Made by a program: the position numbers and the translations under genes | Origin: Archangium violaceum | GTDB lineage: Bacteria > Myxococcota > Myxococcia > Myxococcales > Myxococcaceae | Assembly: GCF_016887565.1 (NCBI RefSeq) | Contig: NZ_CP069396.1 | Location: 2,817,001 to 2,881,000 of the forward strand | Length of the DNA stretch: 64,000 nt | Direction: 5' to 3' | Part shown: positions 1 through 8,146 of the stretch, one piece after another | Layout: each line of letters starts with the position of its first letter | How positions within the stretch are numbered: the first letter of the stretch is position 1 | The notes under the pieces: generated by a model | Seen by the model: the letters and a program-made list of their open reading frames with translations, nothing else | Databases searched by the model: none | Told to the model about the DNA's origin: nothing

Positions 1-1224
1 GCCGCGCTCCAGCTGCCGGGCATCTCCAACGCCTGGACCATGCCCATCAAGGGCCGGCTGGACATGCTGTCCACGGGCATCCGCACGCCGGTGGGCATCA
101 AGATCATGGGAGCGGACCTGACCACCGTGGAGCGGATCGCCCGCGAGACGGAGGCCGTGATGGCCCGGGTGGAGGGCACCCGCAGCGCGTTCGCCGAGCG
201 CGTGGCGGGAGGCTACTTCCTGGACTTCGTGCTCAAGCGAGGCGAGCTCGCCCGCTACGGCCTGAGCGTGGATGACGCGAACATGATGGTGATGACCGCG
301 GTGGGGGGCGACAACCAGTCCACCACCGTGGAGGGCCGCGAGCGCTACGGCATCAACGTGCGCTACGCGCGTGACTACCGCGAGGACCTCCAGTCGCTGA
401 AGCGCGTGTTGCTGCCGCTTCCGGACGGCAAGGGCCAGATTCCCATGGAGGCCATCGCGGACGTGGTGCTCGCGCATGGCCCCTCGATGATTCGCAACGA
501 GAACGGGATGCTCACCGGCTACGTCTACGTGGACTTCGACACGTCGAAGTACGACGTGGGCGGCTTCGTGGAGCGCGCGAAGGAGGCGGTGGCCGCGGGC
601 GTGAAGGTGCCGGCCGGCTACTCCATGACGTGGAGCGGCCAGTACGAGAACATGCTGCGCGTCAGGGAGCGGCTCCAGCTCGTCATCCCGCTCACGCTCG
701 TGCTCATCTTCGGGCTGCTGTACATGAACACCAAGTCTGCCTTCAAGGCGGGCCTGGTGATGCTGGCGGTGCCCTTCTCGGCCATTGGGGCGGTGTGGCT
801 GCTGTGGGCGCTCGACTACAACATCTCCATCGCGGTGTGGGTGGGGATGATCGCGCTGATGGGCCTGGACGCGGAGACCGGCGCCTTCATGCTGCTCTTC
901 CTGGACCTGTCCCACGACGAGGCGAAGAAGCGCGGGATGCTGCGCACGGAAGGGGACCTGGTGGAGGCCATCGTGCACGGTGCCGTGAAGCGCGTACGGC
1001 CCAAGGCGATGACGGTCATGGCGGCGATGTTGGGCCTGCTCCCCATCATGTGGTCCACCGGAACGGGCGCGGACGTCATGAAGCGCATCGCGGCACCCAT
1101 GGTGGGCGGCCTGGCCACCAGCTTCCTGTTGGAGCTGCTCGTCTACCCGGCGGTCTATTTCCTGTGGAAGCGCCGCGAGGTGGTGCCGGGTCCCGCGCTC
1201 CCCGAACCGAGCGTCCCGGTGTGA
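1..1224 (+). CDS. Heavy-metal efflux RND transporter (CusA/CzcA family), C-terminal part
   Basis: The reading frame is open from base 1, so the gene begins upstream of the window; about 407 C-terminal residues are visible. They cover the second periplasmic (porter) half and the last membrane block of a heavy-metal-type RND pump, a proton-driven inner-membrane protein that exports Cu/Ag or Zn/Co/Cd through a tripartite complex. Seen: the MLSTGIRTPVGIK stretch typical of CusA/CzcA just inside the window, about five hydrophobic helices between residues ~225 and 395, and the motif GLDAETGAFMLLFLDLS in the helix that carries the HME-family signature. The membrane-fusion and outer-membrane partners would lie upstream. 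Metal specificity cannot be read from this fragment. Confidence 0.93.
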   Translation, partial: AALQLPGISNAWTMPIKGRLDMLSTGIRTPVGIKIMGADLTTVERIARETEAVMARVEGTRSAFAERVAGGYFLDFVLKRGELARYGLSVDDANMMVMTAVGGDNQSTTVEGRERYGINVRYARDYREDLQSLKRVLLPLPDGKGQIPMEAIADVVLAHGPSMIRNENGMLTGYVYVDFDTSKYDVGGFVERAKEAVAAGVKVPAGYSMTWSGQYENMLRVRERLQLVIPLTLVLIFGLLYMNTKSAFKAGLVMLAVPFSAIGAVWLLWALDYNISIAVWVGMIALMGLDAETGAFMLLFLDLSHDEAKKRGMLRTEGDLVEAIVHGAVKRVRPKAMTVMAAMLGLLPIMWSTGTGADVMKRIAAPMVGGLATSFLLELLVYPAVYFLWKRREVVPGPALPEPSVPV

Positions 1225-1232
1225 CGCCGGCT

Positions 1233-1640
1233 TCAAACCGCCTCGAGCGGCTCCGTGACGATCTCCACGGTCGTCGTGGTCATCAGCTTGTGGATGGGGC
1301 ACTGCGCGACGGCGGCGTGGAGCCTCTGCTTCTCTTCCTGGGACAGCGCGCCGTGGAACGCGAGCTTCACCCGGAGCGAGTAGGTGCCCTGGCGCTCGCG
1401 CGAGTCGTCGCGCTCCACGTGGGCCTCGACGCGCTCCAGGGCGATGCCGTGCTTCTTCGCGTACCAGGTGGCCGTGAGCGCCTTGCACGCCGCCAGGGAG
1501 GCATCGAAGTAGTCATGGGGTCCCGGAGCGGAGGCCTGGCCGCCCATCGAAGGGGGGACGTCGGCGTGGAAGGTGTGGGAGCCGACGTGGATGACCTGCC
1601 GGAACGTGCCGCTCTGCTCGGTCTGGGAATCGATGGACAT
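1233..1640 (-). CDS. OsmC/Ohr family protein
   Basis: OsmC-like thiol peroxidases reduce organic hydroperoxides with a pair of cysteines. The 135-residue protein has the family fold and both cysteines: C52 in SLAACKALT and C114 in AQCPIHKLM. The start at 1640 is chosen because AGGAGA sits just upstream; a longer in-frame ATG at 1745 would run through the promoter and operator. It is convergent with the RND pump gene (8 bp gap) and divergent from the LysR regulator, with a 16-bp inverted repeat between them, so control by that regulator is likely (inference). The second cysteine sits in a CPIHK context, typical of OsmC/YhfA-like members rather than classical Ohr. Confidence 0.9.
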   Translation of the reverse strand: MSIDSQTEQSGTFRQVIHVGSHTFHADVPPSMGGQASAPGPHDYFDASLAACKALTATWYAKKHGIALERVEAHVERDDSRERQGTYSLRVKLAFHGALSQEEKQRLHAAVAQCPIHKLMTTTTVEIVTEPLEAV

Positions 1641-1738
1641 GGGGTCTCCTGGGGTGGGTTCGGACGAGAAGGTCGGGAACGTCGCGGAATGTAGCGGTGG
1701 GCGGTAGCCCTGATTAGATGGGTCGGACTGGACGCATT

Positions 1739-1754
1739 GTTCCACTCATGGAAC
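1739..1754. promoter_or_regulatory. Probable LysR operator, copy 1
   Basis: GTTCCA-CTCA-TGGAAC is a perfect 6-bp inverted repeat with a 4-bp spacer. It contains a T-N11-A core and lies between the divergent osmC-like and lysR genes. A near-identical copy lies upstream of the pirin gene at 2677-2692. Confidence 0.6.
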
Positions 1755-1776
1755 GACTTCCGGAGCGGGAATCGAC

Positions 1777-2664
1777 ATGGACCTCAACGAGCTCCTGGTC
1801 TTCGCCAGGGTGGTGCAGGCTGGCAGCTTCACGGAGGCGGCGCGGGGGCTCCAGATGCCCAAGTCCACCGTCAGCCGGAAGGTGTCCGAGCTCGAGGAGC
1901 GTGTTGGCGCGCAACTGCTGCAGCGCACGACGCGCAAGCTGCACCTCACGGAGGTGGGCCGGGCCTACTACGAGCACTGTGCCCGCATCGTGGCCGAGGC
2001 GGAGGCCGCCGAGCAGTCCGTCACTCGCATGCAGGCCGTGCCCCATGGGCTGCTGCGCGTGACGGCCCCCCTGACCTTCAGCCACCTGGGGCCGCTCGTC
2101 GCGGAGTTCATGAAGAGCTACCCCGAGGTGCAGCTCGATCTGGTGTGCACGGATCGCACGGTCGACCTGGTGGGGGAGGGGTTCGACCTGGCCATTCGCG
2201 CGGGACGGCTCGCCGACTCGTCCTTCATCGCCCGGCGGCTGGGAGTCATCGAGCGGCTCGTCGTGGCGGCTCCGAGCTACATCAAGGCGCGGGGAGCGCC
2301 CAGGTCCCCGAAGGAGCTCGAGAAGCACGACTGCCTCCTCTTTGGCGCGGGGAGGGAGGGGAACGTCTGGAGCCTGAGTGCCGGGAGCCGGTCGGTCGAG
2401 GTCCAGGTCCGCGCCCGCTTCGTCGTGAACGAGCCGGACATGCTCCGCGCCGTGACGCTGGCGGGGGCCGGGGTCGCCCTCCTGCCCAACATCCACTGCT
2501 CCAGCGATATCGCCGCCGGACGCCTGCAACGCATCCTGCCGGACTGGGGGTCGTCGGGAGCACCGGTGCATGTGGTCTACCCGAGCGCCCGGCATCATTC
2601 ACCCAAGGTGATGGCCTTCGTGGACTTCCTGCGGGAGCGCTGGCCCGCGCCTTCACCGGAATGA
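1777..2664 (+). CDS. LysR family transcriptional regulator
   Basis: This is a 295-residue one-component regulator. It has an N-terminal winged helix (residues 1-60, with FTEAARGLQMPKSTVSRKVSELE as the DNA-reading part) and a periplasmic-binding-like effector domain (~90-295, beginning HGLLRVTAPLTF). It falls in the common CrgA/DhcR-like group of LysR proteins. ATG at 1777 is the first sensible start. The gene is divergent from osmC and followed after 126 bp by the pirin gene. Both flanking promoters carry the same inverted repeat, so osmC, lysR and pirin probably form one small regulon. The effector is unknown; oxidative or electrophile stress is suggested by the neighbours only. Confidence 0.93.
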   Translation: MDLNELLVFARVVQAGSFTEAARGLQMPKSTVSRKVSELEERVGAQLLQRTTRKLHLTEVGRAYYEHCARIVAEAEAAEQSVTRMQAVPHGLLRVTAPLTFSHLGPLVAEFMKSYPEVQLDLVCTDRTVDLVGEGFDLAIRAGRLADSSFIARRLGVIERLVVAAPSYIKARGAPRSPKELEKHDCLLFGAGREGNVWSLSAGSRSVEVQVRARFVVNEPDMLRAVTLAGAGVALLPNIHCSSDIAAGRLQRILPDWGSSGAPVHVVYPSARHHSPKVMAFVDFLRERWPAPSPE

Positions 2665-2676
2665 TGGGGGAGGATT

Positions 2677-2692
2677 GTTCTACCCTTGGAAC
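2677..2692. promoter_or_regulatory. Probable LysR operator, copy 2
   Basis: GTTCTA-CCCT-TGGAAC matches the repeat at 1739-1754 in 11 of 12 arm positions. It shares the preceding ATT and sits about 100 bp upstream of the pirin start, just past the lysR stop codon. Confidence 0.55.
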
Positions 2693-2790
2693 AGTCCATC
2701 CTGTCATCCACCGCTAGTGGGGAGCGGGTGTTTCCCACATGCTGTTGTACGTCCTGACGAGCTGCCCTGATCTGCTGGAAGGAGTCACAC

Positions 2791-3720
2791 ATGAGCTGGG
2801 ATGAAACGAGAGAGACACACCTCCCCCCCGGGATGGAGACGCTCATCGTCACCCGTACCCGGGACCTGGGTGATGGATTCGAGGTGCGTCGGGCGCTGCC
2901 CTCGGCCCAGCGCCGGATGGTGGGCCCCTTCATCTTCCTCGACCAGATGGGGCCCGCGGTGTTCCGCTCGGGCCATGGGCTCGACGTGCGGCCGCACCCC
3001 CACATCGGCCTGGCCACCGTGACCTACCTCTTCGAGGGGGAGATCCTCCACCGCGACAGTCTGGGCATGGTGCAACCCATCCGGCCCGGCGAGGTGAACT
3101 GGATGACGGCGGGGCGCGGCATCGTCCACTCCGAGCGCACGGGCCCCGAGACGCGGGCCGCGGGCGGGCGGCTCTTCGGCATCCAGGCCTGGGTGGCGCT
3201 CCCGAAGAAGCACGAGGAGACCGCGCCGGCCTTCGTCCACCATGCCACCGAGACGATGCCCTTCCTCGAGGGCGAGGGCGTGCGGATGCACGTCATCGCG
3301 GGCTCGCTCCACGGGAAGCGCTCGCCCGTCCAGACGCTCTCGGACATGTTCTACGCGGACGCGGTGCTGGAGGCGGGGGCGGGCCTGGTGATTCCGGCCG
3401 AGCACGAGGAGCGTGCGCTCTACCTCGCCCAGGGCACGGTGGAGATCGACGGCATCGAGTTCAGCGCGGGAGAGCTCCTCGTCTTCCGTCCTGGGAGTGA
3501 GATCGCCCTCCAGGCCTCCGAGCCGGCGCGCATGATGTTGCTCGGCGGCGAGCCGATGGACGGACCGCGCTACATCTACTGGAACTTCGTCTCGAGCTCG
3601 AAGGAGCGGCTGGAGGAGGCGAAGGCGGACTGGAAGGCCGGGCGCTTCGCCAAAGTGCCCCAGGAGACGGAGTTCATCCCGCTTCCCGAGGATCCCCCCG
3701 CCCCCGTGCGCTACCCGTAG
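2791..3720 (+). CDS. Pirin family protein
   Basis: This is a 309-residue bicupin. Pirins bind a metal ion in the N-terminal cupin; bacterial members have been linked to quercetinase activity or to redox-responsive partners. The metal ligands are visible as H69 and H71 (RPHPHIGL), H113 and E115 (GIVHSE), with spacing matching human pirin (56, 58, 101, 103). The C-terminal pirin domain runs from about 185 to 285. The start has a clear GGAAGGAG. It follows the lysR gene and shares its operator, a common LysR-pirin arrangement. The substrate is unknown. Confidence 0.95.
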   Translation: MSWDETRETHLPPGMETLIVTRTRDLGDGFEVRRALPSAQRRMVGPFIFLDQMGPAVFRSGHGLDVRPHPHIGLATVTYLFEGEILHRDSLGMVQPIRPGEVNWMTAGRGIVHSERTGPETRAAGGRLFGIQAWVALPKKHEETAPAFVHHATETMPFLEGEGVRMHVIAGSLHGKRSPVQTLSDMFYADAVLEAGAGLVIPAEHEERALYLAQGTVEIDGIEFSAGELLVFRPGSEIALQASEPARMMLLGGEPMDGPRYIYWNFVSSSKERLEEAKADWKAGRFAKVPQETEFIPLPEDPPAPVRYP

Positions 3721-3774
3721 TCCCCGCTCCAGGGGCCACGACTTGTCTCACGGGAACGGAGGGCACGGTGCCCG

Positions 3775-3808
3775 GGAGGGCGCGCTCCGACGGGGAGCGG
3801 CACCCTCC
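3775..3808. terminator. Interrupted hairpin between convergent genes
   Basis: GGAGGG (3775-3780) pairs with CCCTCC (3803-3808), and CGCTCC (3783-3788) pairs with GGAGCG (3794-3799). The hairpin lies between the pirin and HU stop codons. There is no U-run, so an intrinsic terminator is only possible. Confidence 0.35.
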
Positions 3809-3821
3809 TGGGCGGGTCTTC

Positions 3822-4172
3822 CTAGAGCATGTCCTTCAGGGCCTTGAGCGGCTGGATCTTCACGACCTTGCGAGCCGGCTTGGCCTTGAACGTCGTCTCC
3901 TGGCCGGTGAAGGGGTTGATGCCCTTGCGCGCCTTGGTGGCCGGCTTCTTCACCACCTTCAGCTTCATCAGGCCGGGGACCACGAACTTGCCGGGGCCGC
4001 GGCTGCCCAGGCTCTTCTGGATCTGCTCGCCGAGTGCGTCGAAGACGGAGGTGACCTGCTTCTTGCTCAACCCGGTCTGCTCGGCGATGGACACCAGCAG
4101 CTCGGACTTGGTCGGGCCCCTGTCGGAGGCGGCAGCCTTCTTCGCGGTGGCGGTCTTCGTCTTCGCGGCCAT
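3822..4172 (-). CDS. HU/IHF family DNA-binding protein
   Basis: This nucleoid protein bends and compacts DNA as a dimer. The 116 residues begin with a Lys/Ala/Thr-rich tail (MAAKTKTATAKKAAA), followed by the HU core: SKSELL-like helix, GLSKKQVTSVFDALG, the beta-arm segment (LKVVKKPATKARKGINPFTGQ) and a basic C-terminus. The GINPFTGQ element corresponds to the arm tip that carries the intercalating proline. The start at 4172 is supported by AGGAGA. The basic N-terminal extension is longer than in E. coli HU (90 residues) and is seen in other deltaproteobacterial HU proteins. It is convergent with the pirin gene. Confidence 0.95.
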   Translation of the reverse strand: MAAKTKTATAKKAAASDRGPTKSELLVSIAEQTGLSKKQVTSVFDALGEQIQKSLGSRGPGKFVVPGLMKLKVVKKPATKARKGINPFTGQETTFKAKPARKVVKIQPLKALKDML

Positions 4173-4356
4173 CTGATTCTCCTGTGGAAACGGCTGGGTG
4201 GTGGCTGGTGCACGGAAATCGGCGCCAGCTCGTTCTGCAATGCCCATAGTCGCTCAAATGCGAATCGGCAACGAGAGAAACACCGCGATCCGGACGCGCT
4301 TGTGTTCGCCGTCGGCCCGGGACTTGCGATCGAGCCGCCCATCGACAGGTGAACGC

Positions 4357-5850
4357 ATGGGACTTCGTGCAGGCGCGGTGGGAGTGGGACTCGTGGTCAT
4401 TTCATTGCTCTCGGTGGGTTGCGGTGACCGGACCCGGACAGTCGACCCGCCGGAGAATCAGGAGCCAGGTCCAGGGGAGGGAAGCGAAGTTCCATCGGAC
4501 ACTCCTCCGGTTCTCTTGGTGGATGGCGGAACTCCCCCGGTTTCCACGCCGGACGGGGGGGATGGTGGGGCGACGCCCGATGCTGGCGAGTCGCCAGATG
4601 CCGGGACGACGCCGGACGCCGGCGAGCCGCCGGATGCGGGTCCCTGGCCGGTGGATGCGGTGCTCGACTACTCGCGGGCGTTTGGCGTCGGCAGACCGAG
4701 GAGCGTTGGACTCGATGAGGGGCTGAACCTCTGGCTGCTCGACGGCAACCGCATCGGCGTGCTGCGCCCGGGTGACGCGGCCCCGACGTGGACCACGGGG
4801 GTCGGACAGGCGCGCCTGCCGTTCGGCCGGGATTCGCTCGCCATCGACTCGACGGTCATCTGCGGCGGTGAGGCCGGGCGCGCCTACGTGGGGTATCGCG
4901 CCGCCGAGATGCAGAAGGCGCCGGGGATCCGGCAGCGCACGTACATCCCTGGACCGGGCGATGACTACTACACGCCCGAGCGCTACGCCGAGTACCAGAA
5001 GGGAGATCTGGACGCGGTCCGCCTCCAGACCGATGGGTCCGTCGTGCTCGAGGAGCACATCTGGCGCACCACCGGCTCGTCGAACGAGGGCAAGCAGATC
5101 GGCATCCACAACACGAACGACTTCCACTACGAGGAGGATCGCAGCGTCCTGAACTGCGCCCGCGTGACGCGCGGCAAGTATCGCGGCGACCTCTACATCA
5201 CGACGAACCACGGGGTGACCCGCATCCAGGGGCTCACGTACAACAGCCACCGTCATCCGGGCTGGTACCTCATCACCACGAATCCGGACGGCTCGCGGGA
5301 CGAGTCGCTCCAGTGCCCGCCGATGTATGGGCTCGGCATCGCGCCGAACGGGGATGTCCTCGTCGCCAACGAGCAGATGCTCGGCGTGCTCGTCCCGAGT
5401 GCGAAGCTCGAGGAGTGGGACCGCGAGAAGACCTGGGAGGGTCCCACGCCCTGGCGGTTCAAGGGCTTCAATGAAGCGCTCAACGGTCAGGCGGATGATG
5501 ATTTCTGGCGTGCCTTCGAGCAGACCACCTCGGGCCGCTACTACCTGGGGAGCGAGGAGTTTGGCGTCTGGGCGATGACGCCGAAGTCCCGCTCCGCGGG
5601 GAACTGGTCGAAGCTCGCCGGGCTGCCGACGAACCGGATCCTGGCGCTCGAGGCGACGGACGATGGTGCGCTCTACATTGGCACGGATGGCGCGGGTCTC
5701 TGGAGGTTGGAGCCGGACGGCGTGACGTTGGCCAGGGTGCCGCAGGTATCCGGCCAGCAGGTCTCGCAGCTCGTCTACGAACCCACCGTGACGCCGAGCA
5801 TGCTGCTCGTGCTCACCGACCAGGGATTGACCGTGCTCCGCGGCCCGTAG
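4357..5850 (+). CDS. Lipoprotein with Asp/Pro-rich linker and propeller-like domain
   Basis: This is a 497-residue predicted lipoprotein. Its signal peptide ends in a lipobox (LLSVGC, Cys about 23). A low-complexity linker of PDAG-type units (residues ~60-100) tethers the domain to the membrane. The rest has repeated short segments around GLDEGLNLWLLDGN, YGLGIAPNGDVLVANE and ALEATDDGALYIGTDGAGLWRLE, which look like beta-propeller blades of the two-component-regulator-propeller or NHL kind. The start at 4357 has AGGTGA upstream and makes the signal peptide begin at once. It is divergent from HU. No function is recognised; surface-exposed binding or sensing is a guess. Confidence 0.85.
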   Translation: MGLRAGAVGVGLVVISLLSVGCGDRTRTVDPPENQEPGPGEGSEVPSDTPPVLLVDGGTPPVSTPDGGDGGATPDAGESPDAGTTPDAGEPPDAGPWPVDAVLDYSRAFGVGRPRSVGLDEGLNLWLLDGNRIGVLRPGDAAPTWTTGVGQARLPFGRDSLAIDSTVICGGEAGRAYVGYRAAEMQKAPGIRQRTYIPGPGDDYYTPERYAEYQKGDLDAVRLQTDGSVVLEEHIWRTTGSSNEGKQIGIHNTNDFHYEEDRSVLNCARVTRGKYRGDLYITTNHGVTRIQGLTYNSHRHPGWYLITTNPDGSRDESLQCPPMYGLGIAPNGDVLVANEQMLGVLVPSAKLEEWDREKTWEGPTPWRFKGFNEALNGQADDDFWRAFEQTTSGRYYLGSEEFGVWAMTPKSRSAGNWSKLAGLPTNRILALEATDDGALYIGTDGAGLWRLEPDGVTLARVPQVSGQQVSQLVYEPTVTPSMLLVLTDQGLTVLRGP

Positions 5851-5859
5851 GCAGGACTG

Positions 5860-5889
5860 CCGCATCCCCTCCCGGGTCCGGGGATGCGG
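5860..5889. terminator. Bidirectional terminator hairpin
   Basis: CCGCATCCCC pairs with GGGGATGCGG (10-bp perfect stem, 10-nt loop). It lies between the stop codons of two convergent genes at 5850 and 5893. There is no U-run on either side. Confidence 0.5.
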
Positions 5890-5892
5890 TCG

Positions 5893-6768
5893 TCACACCT
5901 CCTCGGTGGCGTCCAGCTCGTACCTGAGGATCCTCAGGTACTTGCCGTGCGTGTCGTTCTCGTAGAGCTGTCCAAGCTCGTTGAAGAGACCGAGGAGCCC
6001 ATCCACCGAGTCGAAGGTGAGCTGGTATTGCCCGTAGTTGGGGTCGAAGAGATGGAAGATCCCATCTCCGTCCCCGTGCAGTCCCAAGGCGTGTTTGAAG
6101 GTGTAGAGCAGGAAGGTGCCCTTCTTCATCGCATCGAAGTCGATGCCCTGGGCCGTGAGCGCCTTCTTGGTGTCCTTGTCTCCGCCATAGCCATAGAGGT
6201 GATAGAGGAGGTAGCGGGCGTTGATGTCATCCGTGCCCACGCGCTTCCTCATGAAGTAAACGCCCATGGCACCAATGGCACGGCTGAACTGCCGGGTATC
6301 CCAGGAGATGGAGCGCGCGTTGAGCTCGGTATCGAAGTCCTTGAACAACGCGCCGATGTTCGTGTCGTTGAAGACACGGTGGGTGAAGACGGGATCCTCG
6401 TCCTTGGCGGAGAAGATGGAGGCCAGGTGCTTGGTGAGCTTGTGCTGCATCTTCATGACCTGGCTCGTATTGAGCCGGGGACGCGCCGACTTCGCGCGCG
6501 CGCGCCAATGCGCCGTGGTCCCCTTCAAGTGATCGGCGCACCAGAAGTAGGCGTGTGCCAGGCAGTTCCCGTCCTTGGAGTAGGTCCGTAGGACGTTGTG
6601 CGCCATCCAATCGCTGCCCATGAAGAGGGTGTCGGCCAATCCTCCCTTCAGATACAGCCCGGGAGATGCCTTGAAGCTCATCTGGCTGAACTCCAGCTCG
6701 CAGTCCGGATTGGACGTGCTGACCCGCTCGAGCATGGCTTCGAACAGGGGGCGATTGATGGGGGGCAT
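5893..6768 (-). CDS. YopT-like cysteine protease candidate (peptidase family C58-like)
   Basis: This is a 291-residue protein without signal peptide or membrane segment. The papain-like triad of the YopT/AvrPphB family can be picked out: Cys69 in DGNCLAHAYFWC, His226 in KHALGLHGDGDG and Asp242 in LFDPNYGQY. The His-to-Asp spacing of 16 equals that of YopT (H258, D274), and HA(L/M)-x(n)-FDPN(Y/F)G is the family signature. The Cys-to-His distance is longer (157 versus 119). C58 enzymes are type III effectors that cleave Rho GTPases or kinases near the membrane. An ATG at 6822 would add 18 residues, but it overlaps the start codon of the divergent gene, so 6768 is preferred. Activity is inferred from motifs only. 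Confidence 0.6.
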   Translation of the reverse strand: MPPINRPLFEAMLERVSTSNPDCELEFSQMSFKASPGLYLKGGLADTLFMGSDWMAHNVLRTYSKDGNCLAHAYFWCADHLKGTTAHWRARAKSARPRLNTSQVMKMQHKLTKHLASIFSAKDEDPVFTHRVFNDTNIGALFKDFDTELNARSISWDTRQFSRAIGAMGVYFMRKRVGTDDINARYLLYHLYGYGGDKDTKKALTAQGIDFDAMKKGTFLLYTFKHALGLHGDGDGIFHLFDPNYGQYQLTFDSVDGLLGLFNELGQLYENDTHGKYLRILRYELDATEEV

Positions 6769-6820
6769 TGCGTGATGGTACTGCCACGACACCTGCTCCC
6801 ACAACGTTGACGGAGGTGCC

Positions 6821-8071
6821 ATGAGTCCTCGCGCCCTTGCTTCTCTCGTGCTCGCGGTGTGCTGCCTCCTGGGAATGCCCGGTGTCTCCGCCGCTCAGTC
6901 CGTTCCAGCGAAGGCCCGTGCCCGGGAGCTGGGAATTCCCTTCGGGGGACAGCCAGGAACCCTCGACGCCATCACGGACGTGCCGGGGGTGGAGGTGGGT
7001 CACTCCACGATCGTCTCCGGTCAGGGGCGGCTCGTGGTGGGCAAGGGGCCGGTGCGCACGGGAGTCACCGCCGTGTGGCCTCGTGGGAAGGCGGGGACCG
7101 CGCCCGTGTTCGCGGCCACGCATGCCCTGAATGGCAATGGGGAGATGACGGGCACCCATTGGGTGAACGAGTCCGGGTTGCTCTATGGCCCCATGCTGCT
7201 CACCAACACCTCCAGCGTGGGCACGGTGCGCGACGCGCTCATCGCCTGGGCGCTGAAGCGAGGCCGGTCATTCGAGCTCAGCCTGCCCGTGGTGGCGGAG
7301 ACCTACGACGGCATCCTGAACGACATCGACGGCTTCCATGTGAAGCGGGAGCACGTCTTCCGAGCACTCGATGGTGCGAGCCCGGGGCCCGTCGCGGAGG
7401 GCTCGGTGGGCGGTGGAACGGGGATGATCTGCCACGGCTTCAAGGGAGGCATTGGCACGGCCTCGCGCAAGCTCCCGGAGGAGCAGGGGGGTTATACGGT
7501 GGGTGTGCTCGTGCAGTGCAACTACGGCCAGCGCCGGCTCCTGACCGTGGCGGGCGTCCCGGTGGGCGAGGAGCTCCCGGACCTGCGAGCGTGCACGACG
7601 GGGGATGGGGCTCCGTCGAACCCTCTCATCACCGACATGCCCCGGTGCTCGAAGCAGGGGGCCTCCCGGCAGTCCTTCCCCGAGGGAATGGGCTCGATCA
7701 TCGTGGTCGTGGCGACGGACGCGCCCCTGCTGCCGCACCAGCTCGGGCGGCTCGCCCGGCGCGTGCCGCTCGGTATCGCGAAGATGGGCGGGCTTGGGGA
7801 GGACGGCTCCGGAGATCTCTTCCTGGCCTTCTCGACCCAGGCCACGCTCCCGCCCACGCCGGGCCCGGTCGCCCCGGTCTCCACACTCGACAACGAGCGC
7901 ATGAACCCGCTCTTCGAGGCCACCGTGCAGGCGACGCAGGAGGCCATCCTCAACGCGATGTTGGCCGCCGACACCATGACCGGCGCGGATGGGATCCGGG
8001 TCTTCGCCCTCCCGCATGACCGGTTGATGGAGGCCATGAAGAAGTACGGCCGCGAAGGTTCCGACAGATAG
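6821..8071 (+). CDS. P1 family aminopeptidase (DmpA/BapA type), exported
   Basis: P1 (S58) peptidases are self-cleaving N-terminal nucleophile hydrolases that remove N-terminal L-, D- or beta-amino acids from small peptides. The 416 residues start with a signal peptide (to about VSAA, residue 25). The core begins ARELGIPFGGQPGTLDAITDVPGVEVGH. The autoproteolysis site is G291-S292 within GMGSIIVVVATDAPLLP, where Ser292 becomes the nucleophile; DmpA cuts at Gly249-Ser250. GSVGGGTGM (~195) is the family glycine loop. The start has GGAGG six bases upstream. It is divergent from the C58-like gene, with start codons that nearly touch. Probably periplasmic or secreted. Confidence 0.93.
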   Translation: MSPRALASLVLAVCCLLGMPGVSAAQSVPAKARARELGIPFGGQPGTLDAITDVPGVEVGHSTIVSGQGRLVVGKGPVRTGVTAVWPRGKAGTAPVFAATHALNGNGEMTGTHWVNESGLLYGPMLLTNTSSVGTVRDALIAWALKRGRSFELSLPVVAETYDGILNDIDGFHVKREHVFRALDGASPGPVAEGSVGGGTGMICHGFKGGIGTASRKLPEEQGGYTVGVLVQCNYGQRRLLTVAGVPVGEELPDLRACTTGDGAPSNPLITDMPRCSKQGASRQSFPEGMGSIIVVVATDAPLLPHQLGRLARRVPLGIAKMGGLGEDGSGDLFLAFSTQATLPPTPGPVAPVSTLDNERMNPLFEATVQATQEAILNAMLAADTMTGADGIRVFALPHDRLMEAMKKYGREGSDR

Positions 8072-8146
8072 TGGCGAGGCCGGAGTTCTCGGCCAATCCT
8101 CCGATGCTGCGGTCGCTCGACCGCTTCCGGGAAGGATCCACGCATC

